This document shows positions 23,807 to 35,481 of a stretch of DNA of 64,000 nucleotides, in pieces. The position numbers and the translations under genes are program-made. A model generated the notes under the pieces. That model ran no database searches and was not told where the DNA came from. It worked only from the letters and a program-made list of their open reading frames with translations. Every line of letters begins with the position of its first letter. Position 1 is the stretch's first letter. The stretch is from Rhabditoides inermis (Eukaryota; Nematoda; Chromadorea; Rhabditida; Rhabditidae), in the NCBI GenBank assembly GCA_963966185.1, contig CAWZYM010000253.1, positions 1,368,001 through 1,432,000 on the forward strand, given 5' to 3'.

Positions 23807-26800
23807 ACAGAGAAAGGGGAAGGGTAGTAGAGACCTACCTTCTCGAGCCGACATGCGACTCCCGTGGACACATTGTACTCGACGACCCTGCAGCGTGTCT
23901 GCCCCACCCACACCCTGTCCTCCACTTGCTCCCGCGACGACCCGAGGTCCCGTCCCGAGATGCGCAGCATCGTCCCGCCGGCGATCGGTCCGGATGAGGG
24001 CGTAAACTGTAATAAACAATACGTTTCGTTTCATTGACAAGAGTTCAACTGTGTTGTGTTTCACGAAAACATATTATCAGCGCGAAATTGTCTCACTCAC
24101 GCGGATGCAACTACATAAAAAGTGGTTGAAACGTACCTTGAGTATAACGGGCTTATCGCATGCCGCTTGCTTGTGGCAGCCGTCGGCGCAGCGTCCACTG
24201 CACCATCCACACCCGAGGTGGGGAGGGAGGGCGGAGCACGAGGAGCAGTCACGGCCGAGGTGCTGGCACGAGTAGAAGAACACGGGGGTATCGTCCACCT
24301 GCAAGGGAAATTGTACTAAACAAGTGGAAAGTCATCACTCACCTTTTCTCGCCCTCTCCACAGCTCGACACTCCTGGTAGCGTTGCCAGACTGTGGCGAT
24401 GCGGGCGACGGCAGTCCGACGCACAACACACTGCCCTTGTCCACTCTCGCCTTGACCGTCTTCCCGTCCAGCCGACACGTGTACCCATCAGTTCCATCCA
24501 TGTTCTCCACCGGCAGTGTCACGTTGGCGGCGGGAGTGGCGAGGGAGACTGCGATGGTATGAAGGGAGGGAGTGATGCGTGCGCATCGCGAGGAGGCGGT
24601 GGTGGCGGGACAGAGCGATGGGGCGTTGCACTTCCCGCCACACCACTCGCATTCCCACTTGGAAGACGAACACGAAGCGCAACTGAAACGCGTTTCAAGT
24701 CTGCAATAGTTTGCAAGACGTTTCATATTACTGCTATATTTCACGGCGGTGTTTTGTGAGTTATAACAGTTTTTTTCTTGCATTTTGCAATGCCATCAAC
24801 TCACGTGCTGAACTGTCCGCAGTCGAATAGCGTGAAGTTGTGGCGGACGATGGGGTGGAGGGACTGCGAGGTGCGCACGGAGAGAGTCACCAGACCTGAG
24901 GGGTCGTCAGTGAGTCAGTCCAGTGCGACAGCGTACCTGTGTCATTCGTAGCCACTCCGCCCGGCACCGGACACACCACTCCGTCCGCCGACGGAATCGC
25001 CCGCGTGATCGACGCGCCGAACAGACACTCGTAGTTCTGAACAGGTGGTCAGTTGGTAGTTGGTACTGTGTAAGACTCACGTATTCACTAGGCTGCGGTA
25101 GATGGCTGATGGTGACGGTGACGTTGCCCTTCTTGCCGGCTGGCCACTGCGCGGGTGAAGGCGCCCCATTCACTAGAGGACAGAGCGAGACGGCGGAGCG
25201 ACACGAGGCGGCTGGAACGAACACGGAATGGAGAGAAGAAGAGGTGATAGACTCACCGATAGTGCACTGTCCTCTTGCATGGCACCACCCGCAGAGTGGA
25301 TCGGTGGAAAGGAGACACTCGGAACAGGAGGCGAGCGGCTGGCACGAGGCCAGAGGAAGGGTGGACAGCTGCGAGAATAATATGTTTCATACAGTGCATT
25401 GAAATTTTCAAAACATTATAATAAGTGTATTATAGCGTAATCCCACAGCGTAATTCAACAAGCAATCAACCCATCAAATGCTCACCTCGGTTTCCGTCGC
25501 TGCGAGAATCCTGTCTCCTAGAATGTGAAGGGATCGGACGGGGCCCTGACCGGAGACCTGTCGTCGGGTGTACTCGACCAGTGGACCCGTGAACTTGGGC
25601 AAAGCGGTGCTCGTCTTGTACTGAAGCGTGGTTGAGCATAACTCACTCATCGTCAGACAATACCGCACGGAAATGCCGTGGTTGAGCATAACTCACTCAT
25701 CGTCAGACAATACCGCACGGAAATGCCTTTCAGAAATGCCGAAAGAAAACGATGCGATACCTGTATGATCTCTGCCTGGTCGGTTCCGATGAGTAGAATG
25801 GGAGGAGAGGCGGCGGCGGCGAGAGACGTGATCTGAGCCGGCAACTCCACCGACACCACTTCCACCTGTAACGAAAATACATAAGAATCTTCATAAAGTA
25901 AGCTCCAGTAAGATGTTGCTACTCTGGAGTGATCAAAAACAAATGGTAGTCTCTTTTTTTTCAAGTCTACCTGCTCGATACTGCCACCGACTCCCAGCTC
26001 GCAAGTCTCCTCGTCCAGTGGAATGCGAGACTTCTGAAAAATGGTCCATATACTTTTCTGTTTTTCTTTTCTCTAACACTCTCTCCACTCACATTGATAC
26101 ACTTGCTGTCCCTTCCCACATGAGGCATTCCAATCGAGTCGGTGCCACCCCGACACCTGTCGATATTGTACCAGTAGGTGAGCTTCAGTCTGGCCATGTC
26201 GAACACGCAAATGCCCCCTCTGCGCGGCAGTCCGCGACGCTGTTGCTTGAACGAGGAAAGAGTCGCGTTCTGAAATGTACACTGTGTATTTGTTTTAAAA
26301 ACTATGCTCGTGATAAGTATCATAAAAACTATACATTTGAAACGCCGAGAGAGATTTTTGATTCGCTTCTCAACACACAGAGACACAGTCACATCGCTTC
26401 GATGTGCATCCGACTCACGGTGTACATGGAGTCGGCGGTGCTGAACGCGACGACCAGCTGGTCCCCTGCCAGCACTGCCGCCGTCGCCGCGTTCAGGTTC
26501 GAGTTGTCCTCCGCCCGACACTGCAGCTCGATCTCCGAATACGACGCGAATCTGCAATATGGGTTTACTTTTGTGTTGTATTTAGGATCGAGAAAGTCAA
26601 GTATGGGCGGTTTGTGAATTCCATGAATGAAAAGGTTTTTGTTAAAAGACGTGGTTTCATCCCTCCGTCTCTCTCTCCGCCCGTCAAATGTCTCATCAGC
26701 TGCCGCTCCCATTCCCTTTCTCGTAAAGGACAGGTGTCAGCCCCTCTTCCTCCAATGTCATTGAAGACGGATTATGGCATTCCTTCGATGACACGCAAAT

Positions 26801-28701
26801 CCCATCCGCACTATTTCGGACGCAGAGCATTGCAGAGAGTGTATGTTATGAGGAGAGCGCAGAGAAGGCGGCACGCGATATTGCCATAGTTATGTGTTGC
26901 AAAGGAATGTCTAGTTGTCTAGTAGTACTTCCGAGAGACGAGTGAGGTGTGAATAATATCGCATTTCCTGTCCGGGCAGAGTGGTCGGCAATCCACGGAT
27001 GATAACCAACCCGTAAACAAACAATCGGTCAAAGATTCCTGTGAACACCGCGGCACATTTCAAAAATTGTAGGTGCGCCTAATCGTGTGCGTGTGAATAG
27101 TGCAGACTAGGCTGAGAGCGAACATGAAAAGAGGTGTTGGGTGAGCGTTGTTCACTGACCTGTCATCATCTCTGCACACTCGTATGAGGCGAGTGACGGG
27201 CGGGGCGGCAAGGCCCCCGGTGCGGAGACGAGCCGGCTGCACTGCCACCACGTACGCGAAGCGGCCGTGCGAGAACGAGTGCACGTAGCGAACCTGCGAG
27301 GAGGTGAGACAGGCGACTGACGAGAGACGCTCACCTTGAAGTTGTTGCGGAACTCGGCGCGCAGAAACACGGCCGCCTCGCCTTCCAGCGACCCGGAATT
27401 CACGACCTGGAAATGATCATGATGATAATTGATTCTTTAAATCTCTTTTTGAATGACAGACGTGGCATACCTGCATGTCGTTGATGAAGCGCATCGCTAC
27501 TGCGGGATGGGTCTCCCGATACGGGGAGTCGAACGTGTGCGTAGAGGCAACGAGAACACTGCAATAACAACAGTTTGTACATTATATGAAATATCGAGAG
27601 AGAAAAAAAACACAATTCTGAACACAACTGAACAAGTTTCGATTGCTTGAGTGAAACGTACCGCTCGCCGTCTAACTGCAGTGCGACCGTGGAGGCGGCG
27701 GGGTCGTTGGAGGCGACTGCCGTGCTGTCCACTGTCTCACTCTGAACAGTGAATTGAATAGAGCAGCGCAGAGCAGCACCTCACCTGATTGACATTGTCA
27801 GTCCTGTGCAGCCGGCACATACCCTGCCGCACACTGCCGCACGCCAGAATACCTGGACAAGCAGCAATCAGCGATAGAACACCAACGACCACTCACCGTT
27901 CTTCAACACCATCAGCACCTTGTTGGCGTTGTCGGTCTGCGACAGGCGAGCATCCTGGAATGACGAGGTGTGGTGAGCACATGAGACGCAGACGCCCTAC
28001 CTTCAAGCAGCTCTGTCCATCGGCCGAGCACAGCGGACTGTCCTGCACCGGACCGGTGATGGCTGACGATAGGAGGGACAGGTCATCCACAGAGACCACC
28101 GAGAGCTGGTTCGTGCCGCCCACATAGATCTGAACATTTGACTGACAACCGACTCTATAGTACTAGTTCATCTCACTACATTCTCAGAACGTGCTATCAT
28201 GGCAATCTCGGTGTCACGGCTAGGCTGCGACAGACGCGATATTCCCTCCGCGGGCTAATGCAAATGGAGGGGCAGAGAGGGGTGAGAGTGCGCGCGTGGC
28301 GAGAGCGCGCAGACACACCACTATAATCTAATACACTCAGAGACGATGGCTCCATTATAATGGGGCTATGTGAGAGAGTGTGCGAATGATGGCAGCATGC
28401 GGTCACGGATTTCGAAGATTCTGGTAGGGTAGATGAAGCACAGGCAAAACATGGCAATATCTCCGCATGGACAACGTCCGCGCGAGAACGAACGTCATAA
28501 AGGCAGATGGAATGCGCGGTAACTTGAACGGTTCGGATCGCTCAAGTGATCAAACACACATAATGACAACCAATAACTGTAAAAAAAATAATCTCTCACC
28601 TTGTCTCCGGCAATCCGCACATTCTGGATACCTGATAGCTGGATCGAGTGCTGGGCTTGACACCCGCAAAATAACAATAGTATAATCAGTCTCCAATCCA
28701 T
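16619..28701 (-). CDS. plx: Plexin, semaphorin receptor with split RasGAP domain
   Basis: A complete type-I membrane receptor of 1777 residues in 42 exons, all in frame. Signal peptide 1-17; Sema domain to about 450 (begins IYVGGTNQL); PSI with [12 protein letters not shown] near 470; further PSI ([16 protein letters not shown]) and IPT repeats ([38 protein letters not shown]); transmembrane helix about 1144-1167 ending VWRRR; cytosolic RasGAP-like C1 with [12 protein letters not shown] and C2 with LTRLLTSKGT; RhoGTPase-binding insert between, containing [10 protein letters not shown]. Length fits C. elegans PLX-2 (about 1.77 k) better than PLX-1, but the paralogue is not settled. Exon starts (5' to 3'): 28701, 28129, 27954, 27852, 27741, 27558, 27406, 27293, 26551, 26269, 26033, 25865, 25620, 25368, 25211, 25036, 24895, 24682, 24298, 24006, 23724, 23446, 23033, 22740, 22352, 22176, 21822, 21434, 20532, 20325, 20009, 18964, 18732, 18422, 18111, 17939, 17663, 17366, 17151, 16986, 16875 and 16726. 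Confidence 0.95.
18975..19905. repeat. 0.93-kb polypyrimidine (TC/TTC) tract in plexin intron
   Basis: The plus strand is an almost uninterrupted run of C and T, mainly CTCTCT with periodic TTCC, TTCTTC and ATCTCTTCC, and is repeated at higher order in blocks of roughly 100-300 bp. It fills nearly all of the intron between exons starting at 20009 and 18964. Its translation into Ser/Leu or Arg/Glu strings is an artefact. Confidence 0.95.
20345..20399. repeat. (GA)n microsatellite in plexin intron
   Basis: About 50 bp of AG dinucleotide repeat on the plus strand, between two plexin exons. Confidence 0.9.
20869..21121. repeat. Possible small repeat element in plexin intron
   Basis: Within the 20533-21355 intron, GATCTACC(C/T)TCTAGTC occurs as a direct repeat at 20869-20884 and 21106-21121. 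Just inside these, CGGATAATTGCACAG (20892) and CTGTGCAACTATCCGG (21073) form an inverted pair. The interior is GC-rich compared with the AT-rich remainder of the intron. It may be a MITE-like insertion; boundaries are uncertain. Confidence 0.45.
22142..22240. repeat. TTG/TGC trinucleotide-rich tract
   Basis: Imperfect GTT/TTG repeat in the plexin intron between exons starting at 22352 and 22176. Confidence 0.7.
22418..22489 (+). tRNA. tRNA-Ala (anticodon UGC)
   Basis: A 72-nt cloverleaf is readable. Acceptor stem GGGGGTA pairs with TACCTCC plus discriminator A (one G-U pair). The D-arm contains AGCTCAGGGGTAGAGCG (A box), the anticodon stem CTCGC/GCGAG encloses loop TTTGCAT (anticodon TGC), and the T-arm GGGGTTCGAATCCCC holds the B box. 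A TTTTTT terminator starts at 22494. It lies inside a plexin intron on the opposite strand. Confidence 0.97.
23748..23812. repeat. (GA)n microsatellite in plexin intron
   Basis: AG-rich dinucleotide run on the plus strand followed by GGGGGG, between the exons starting at 24006 and 23724. Confidence 0.9.
25628..25727. repeat. Perfect 50-bp tandem duplication in plexin intron
   Basis: The 50-bp unit that begins TGGTTGAGCATAACTCACTC and ends in GCACGGAAATGCCG is present twice in direct tandem, immediately downstream (plus-strand sense) of the acceptor of the plexin exon starting at 25620. Confidence 0.9.
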
Positions 28702-30874
28702 CTCGACATCTGCAAAAAAGTGAAAGTGAATGTGCGAAGAGGGCAGGTGTTAAAAACGGGCGGCAGCGGCGGCGCGATAAGCCTATCACGCAATCGACTA
28801 TAGAAGAAACGCACAAGAACGCGCGAATGAGAAACTCGACACCCCCTAGATGGTTATTTGTAGGAGGGTGTGAGAGAACAGGAGAGATAGGAAAATGTAT
28901 CCGTGGACTAATGAGCGGGAAGGAGGAAGGAGGGGGAAATAGTCAGTACGGATTGCGTTGCGAAACAAATCAGTGTAAATAAATACGCGCGAGTCGATTA
29001 CGTGAAACGTGAAACATGGAGAATCAAGGCGATTTAGAAAGCGGGGCGCAAAAAGAGGGTGGCCGTTTGCGCGACACTGACAATGATGAATGGAGGAAGA
29101 GTAGGAGAGTGTGGAGGGGATTTAACACACAGATTACGCGAGACAGAGAGAGAGGGGGGAGAGATATAAAGGAGCATAGTGACCGCAGGCTCTCTACTGA
29201 TAATCGCATAAAAGGTTCGCGAGTAATAGCGATAGAACCTTGCCAGCTCTGTTTGCTTGGACTCTCGAAGAGTGGGCGATAAATGAATACAATGCCGCCG
29301 CCTCGCCTCGCCTCGCGATTTGCATAGAACAGAATAGAATAATCAGACTTGCCAGATACAATGGATCAGTCGTAAACTCTCTCACGGACAGTCAAAGGGC
29401 GAAACGGTCGCGATACAATGGCATTTCCCAAGGTTCGAATATCTGTTTTGGCGGAAATACCAGAGGCAGCGGTGCGCACCTAACCGCTACTACTATGCGA
29501 TTATGTGTGCGAGTGACACTCTTTCGGCGCCCGCAGATTAACAAGTTATAGTCGGAATCGATGCCTACACGGGTGGGGGGAAATGAAGGGGATAGCTAAA
29601 AAGGGCGCGCGGCGGAAGGTGTGAACTAATGGGTGCGTGCACAAACACTGAGTGAGGGTGGCACGGACAATAATAGCTGCTTGCCCCGAGGCCGCCGCGC
29701 CCCGCACTCCTCCAAATAAAGGAGAGGGAGAAAACGCGCGAATTACTAACGGGTCACACTCGCGTTGTTTGCTATGCGATGATCGAAAACGCGAAAAAGT
29801 GGTGCGTCGACCGGTCGAGGACTCGGCCACTATCGTATACCTGGAGTGTCAAATATGCTAATTGGCTATGAGGGGATGCGTGAGAGGATTGGAGAGATGA
29901 ATATTGAACACATTACCACGTATATAGGCGTGCATGCGCATTGGAATATGTATTCCACTAGAGAGAGGAGGGGGGGGGGGAGAGAGGGTCGTCCACTCTC
30001 CCTTCCTCCCCTCCCCCTTCTCTACTAGTGTCGTAATGGAATTTTAAAGCGCTTCAAAACACGGTTACAACTAATGTTAGTGTGCGGAATGGGAATGTTC
30101 CGGTGAGGGGAACGCAATATAGGCGCTGGAACAAAGAACCCATCCCATAAAACATCCCGGGCGACGACGGATAAAGAAAGCACAAAAACCACATCAACGA
30201 CGCAAAGCGCGCAAGTCGGACAACGGACTGCACGCTATGCAAATGCGTGGCGATGAGCGGATGGGCGAGAGAACGGAAGAGTACTTGAGATCTGCCTCAA
30301 GAGCCAAGGCGAGACGGTGCCATGGCGATAAATATCTCGAAAGCTGGCGCGGAATGGGGCCAGATTGGCAATGTCATCGAGCCGTTGTCGTCTCGTATAG
30401 CGTAGAGAGGCTTCATTCGATTCATTCCGCCACACATCAGTTGTCATCAGAGTATGCAAATTGCGGAGAGGCGGCGGGGGTGCGTATATTGGAGGAATGC
30501 TGGGATCGCGGACGGAGAGCGAGAAGAGAAGAGGATTAGTAATTCGCGCACTAATGGCCGACAACGCCCCGTTCCGAGATGGAGTGTGTGCATGAAAGGA
30601 AAAATGGTGAGAACGACATTTGGAATCTGACGCCACTCTGTGAGATCAGAGAGCGGTATGGCGTATGTGAAAGCGTGTTGTAAGAGGCAAAGCAACATGC
30701 CCGGCAAATTTATGGCGTCTCTCGCGCTGAAACGCGGATCACAACAGGAAAGAGAGAATTCGGTGAGTGAGTGAAAGAGTGCGGTTATCGCAATGAGTGA
30801 TGGGTTACACTCTTACGAGAGAGATAGAAGACCCGCTAATAGCAGACTTGCTAATGGACCCGCAACCACCCTCA

Positions 30875-30933
<59 letters not shown>

Positions 30934-33070
30934 TCTTCTCTCGAGGTGACGATGTTGCAATGACAGAGGGCAGAGGACATGGTTGGAGTGGAGAGTGAAG
31001 GGAATAGAAAGGGAGAATACCACTGATTAGCTGCGATTGTCGCCGGCTCTACTCCTCTATTTCTTGATATGTTCCTGCCGCCTGTTATGCACACACTATA
31101 CGGTAACAACTCGTACTGTACAATCTCGCAAAAGAAGCAGTCAACAACAAGCTAAAAGCTGAAAGCCACTCTCACAGAAGCGACACTCAATTAGCGCGGA
31201 TTGTTGCCGTCTGCGAGATCCGCGCATATGGTCGAGTCAAATAAACAGCTGATCCAACAGCCGGGTGCCTCGCGGGAGATATGACCTCTAGCCGTGATTT
31301 GCAAACTGCCTGCCTGCCTGCCTACTAGCTAGATGACACCCTGGGGAGAGTGCGGGGAGCTAAGGGTTTAGTGAATGCGCGAGATGGAGTGTGTGGTGGT
31401 GGGAAAGAGTGTTCTGACAGGGTGGCTGGAAGAGGTCAGGATCACTCGAGCGTTCGGCGACCGCACGCCGAATGCGAAAGCGATCCAGGTCAGAAACGGA
31501 AGTGGTGGTGTTGCAAGATGAAATGAAATGAAATACGATATAGGCGATTGGGCTGCGCCTGACATGTGCAGAGATCTTTTTTGCGGAAAGAGAGAGAGAG
31601 GAGGCCGAGAGTACAAACGGGGGCAGTTGAAAGGCGCATTACATTAGGACATCACATAACGGAACGAATAGGCAGAGGGATCTCACGGGGCGACGCTGGC
31701 GAGAAAAAGTGAGGGTTCTACAATACATGACCTCGTGCTATCTAAACAGGATAAAAACCGAGATGGGGACATCTAATCGCTCATCTCACCCCAGCCATAT
31801 GCAAAGTCGGCGAGAAAAGAGAGACTGCTATCGAGTGGCAATTAGTATACAATGCACGGGGGGATTAGCCGCGAGATAAATACAAGACAGGGCAACACAT
31901 GTGTGTAGCATGTCTGACCCTCTCGAGATTGCGTACTCTCTCGTCTGCCTTGTCCTTATTGAATCCGGCAGGCCACAGAGAAGGAGCGTCTTCCCCCGGG
32001 GAATCGTCCAGTGTTTGAGACAGAATGAGATAACACAGCGAAAGCGACCCCTTCTCAATGTCGCCTGATAGTGCAGCAGTGAAAGCCGAACATCCGATGA
32101 AAATGCTGGGGCAATGAAACTCTATCGCCTTTGCACTTTCTGGAGCGGAATGAACGAGGAAAATGAGAATTGCAGGCCAAGAAAAAAGCGCCACACACAA
32201 AGTGAATCGGATGGAGGAGGGTAATGGGAGATGCGCGGCGGGGCGGCACTCTTTATCTCACCGTTTCATTGCCTCGGGGCAAAAACACGCGAGTAGTCGT
32301 AGTCGAACACATGTTAGTGGTGTAAGAACGCACGGGAAGTGAGTGGCGACATACGATACGGTGGAGACAAGGCATCAATATTCAAATCACATAGCATTTC
32401 GGTCGCGTGAGGCGAGCAATCACTCGCATTCAATCCAAGTAAACGTAAGTGAGTGTTGGTGCGCCGACCATTCACCACCGATCATATAGCCGCCAGACCA
32501 CTTGAGGGCGCGAGTAAGCGAGTCCGGATCGATGCCATCACAATCACAAAGCGCGACCCGAGAAGGCAGCTGCATATTAATCAGTGCAGAGAAGCTGTCA
32601 GGAACACGCCCCGACGACACGCAAAATAATTAAGTCCCGCGGTAATTGCCGGTCATAGACGATTACATGCAAATCTCGGTGCGAGCGAGGCGGCGGGGCG
32701 AGGGTGAGGGGGTCGCGTAGACACCAATAGGGCACAGAAAGCGGGGGGGGGGGGCTCATTTGGGGGAGGGCGCGAAAGAGAGAGAGAGCTGCGCGCGAGA
32801 TGCGAGATGAGACAATTCACAATTAGTGCGCGTGGGCGTGTAAGGGCGTGTAAGGGCGCGTGTACGCACCCCATGCCAGCCGCGAGATTGCACCAATCAC
32901 CCCGGAATGAATGGGAACGATTGGATATTGCATCTGAGATGACATGTCGGAGATTGCTCCAGGAACATCAACGTTAATGTAAGGTTGAGTTGAACATTGA
33001 AGTGCAAATGAACAAAACAGTCGATAACCACCGTCAGCCATTCAAATTTCGCGGCAAATAGGTGACCACT
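28702..33070. other. Gene-poor 4.4-kb region upstream of plexin
   Basis: No open frame with recognisable domain or consistent splice sites was found on either strand. The region is moderately GC-rich and contains a (CT)n run (30873-30934), poly-G runs (29970-29980 and 32743-32754) and a CCTGCCTG repeat near 31305. It separates the divergent plexin and IFT22 genes, so promoters, enhancers or 5' non-coding exons of plexin are the likely content. This is an inference. Confidence 0.5.
30873..30934. repeat. (CT)n microsatellite
   Basis: About 60 bp of CT repeat in the plexin upstream region. Confidence 0.9.
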
Positions 33071-33084
33071 GCAACCATGACAAC
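33071..33084 (+). promoter_or_regulatory. Candidate X-box (RFX/DAF-19 site) upstream of ift22
   Basis: GCAACCATGACAAC matches the nematode X-box consensus RYYNYYATRRNRAC at 13 of 14 positions. It lies 161 bp upstream of the ATG, inside the 60-250 bp range typical for ciliary genes controlled by DAF-19 in C. elegans. Site and distance are seen; binding is inferred. Confidence 0.65.
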
Positions 33085-33244
33085 GACGGCGCGACAGGGA
33101 AAACGCGCAGCAGACCCTAAACCCCAGACCTTCCTTTCCCGTTTATTGTTGGTTTATCGCCGGTGGTTACAGCGTGTTTATTGTTGTGTGAACGATGCAA
33201 AAATCAGTGTCTATCAAACAACTCTGACCACAAGTATCTTACAG

Positions 33245-33686
33245 ATGTCCGCACTGACGGAACGCGGCCAACCGATGCGATGCAAGTGCGTCCTCGTCGG
33301 GCCGATGAAAGTGGGTGACGTCGGGGTTTTTCAACGCCGCTTTCTGAACGTTGTAGAGCGGCAAGACGACAATCGCCAACTTTCTCGCGGAGAACACAGA
33401 TTTGGTGGATGTGTGCAAGTACAGACCGACAAAGGGTGAGCGAGTATGACGTATGATGACACTGACAGAAACTCGTGTAAAAATGAAGCGATAATGAAAA
33501 AGAACGGCTGTTGTGTGGACGCGCATGCTAACTCCCCTCCTGCTCTCACCCCTTTCTCTGTCGACGCCGTAATCTCATTACTTGAGTAACTAGATCACGC
33601 GTGTACGATGCAGGAGGCCGAGTCTCGCGTGTCTTCATCATCGAAAGAACACTGAAGCCGTGACCCCACTCTCACTCATCAGACAG

Positions 33687-33731
<45 letters not shown>

Positions 33732-35417
33732 GAGAGAGAAGAGGAGAAGGAAGAGGGGAAGAAAGAGGAAGATGGTTGCGCATCGGTCTTACCAGTTAGC
33801 GCTAGTCGATTGCCCGAATCGCATGCATTACACTCCATTAGAGATGCGCATTGAAGGGAGAGGAGGAGAAAAGTGGAATGAAGAACACTGCGGTAGAAGA
33901 GAAGTAACGAAATCTCACGTGTAATCGCGAGCGTTTCGCAACTGCCTTATTATTAATGGACGCGGTAATAGTATCCTTGTAGGCGCTCGGATCGTGGAGT
34001 TCGAGTCATCGGATTTGATTATGGACGGACAGAAGATGGAGTACGAAATAGAGATGTGGGATTGCTCAGGAGACATCAAATACCGGCAAGTGAAAACAGA
34101 GCACCTCGTGACGTCATGCACTAGATTGAACTATTATGACGAGCACGAAAAAGATTACTGATTAAAATCTTCTTCTGAGGCTTCTGAGTGAGTAAACATA
34201 TGTACCAACCAATTTTTCAGTGATTGCTGGCCGGCGATTCGGCACGGCGCTGACGGGATCATAATGGTGGTGAACCCAGACACCGACAAGGGACGCGACC
34301 TGTTGACGTGGTATGCAATACGTAGACACACACTGCGTACAAACTACGCCATCAGCAGAAGGTCTTCTCAGAAAATTAGCAAGTCACGGACAAAGATAAA
34401 GCAAAAAAAAAATGGTTTACTGCAATAATCGGTGGTTGTGGAGTGTGAATAGCGCGTTTCCCAGCGCACTCGCGACCTCCGAGTGAATCGCCGCTGGTAA
34501 TTTATGCGTTTCTGGCAGGCTCGCTCTCTGTCGCCACTTATTAGCGAGTCGGCAGATTGATAGGACTGATAGAGAAGAGATGAGGCGCGATATCCGAACG
34601 GATCACGCAACAGCAACCAATCACTCTCAGTCGTACAATCTGCATTAGAAACAGTCCGAAAAACAGAAGGACACATTTTTCGGCCAGGTCAGCGGCTGCT
34701 TTCATCGTTTGTTTCATCTATCGCAAAAAGAACTACTATTTCAGTGCGCATGCTATCGTTATTCTCAATCTCACCTATAGTTTCGGTCCCTGGGGATATC
34801 AAACTGCAACGCGGCCATGAACCATAAAGTTATGCCATCCAACATTCATGGTCATCGTAAACTATACGTAAACGTGTCGCTGTCTGAAAGGAACGGTGAT
34901 ATCACATGTTTCGATCTTAGAGCGTTCGGTTAAATTGAGCGAGAGGAGAGAGAAAGGGTCAGACGTTTTTTGTGAGTGATCGAATGTGAGATGGCGGACT
35001 CTCTCGGCTGGCGCCATGCAAACGAGCGATGCACGGCCATATGTCACCAGATTAGGCTAAGCGAGACGCGACGACGCAGCGTTTTGCACAGATGATGTGT
35101 TGCTGTACTTTGCAGGTACGAAGACTTTGTGGTGAAGACAGGAATTTCAACAGACAGAGTGCTGGTGTTGATCAACGAAATAGGAGAGAAGCGCACTAAC
35201 GACTCTGCCATTTCGGAATTCAGGTGTGCATTCTTGGGAAAACAAGTTCAGAGACTTTGCATATTATTCGTTATATCGTTTTTTCAGGATTCCTCCAGAG
35301 ATGCATGGCTCTGCGAATTATGTCTGTAACATTGACCGAGACAGCGAGGCGTTCCGACTCGAAATGGTCCGCTTTTTCATATATGTACTCAACAACCAAC
35401 ACGACAAATCGTTTTGA
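33245..35417 (+). CDS. ifta-2: IFT22/RABL5 small GTPase-like intraflagellar transport protein
   Basis: Six exons: 33245-33310, 33357-33435, 33983-34085, 34221-34310, 35116-35223 and 35288-35417, giving 191 residues, close to the family size of about 185. This is an atypical Rab-like GTPase of the IFT-B complex in cilia. Motifs: P-loop GPMKSGKT (residues 19-26), NFLAENTDL, YRPTKGARIVEFE (switch I region), EIEMWDCSGD (switch II), then YRDCWPAIRHGADGIIMVVN, all diagnostic of IFT22. The ATG follows ATCTTACAG, a probable trans-splice site. Intron 3 uses a GC donor (34086). An AATAAA is at 35425. The upstream X-box candidate fits ciliary expression. The symbol follows the C. elegans orthologue name. 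Confidence 0.93.
33690..33726. repeat. (GA)n microsatellite in ift22 intron 2
   Basis: AG dinucleotide run followed by purine-rich sequence to about 33772. Confidence 0.9.
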
Positions 35418-35424
35418 ACAAAAG

Positions 35425-35430
35425 AATAAA
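35425..35430 (+). terminator. Polyadenylation signal of ift22
   Basis: AATAAA 8 bp after the stop codon; the next gene on the opposite strand ends 52 bp further on, so the two 3' ends are very close. Confidence 0.7.
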
Positions 35431-35481
35431 GTATATAAAAATTGTTTACTATTTATTAAAGCATACACTAGTTATTAACTA

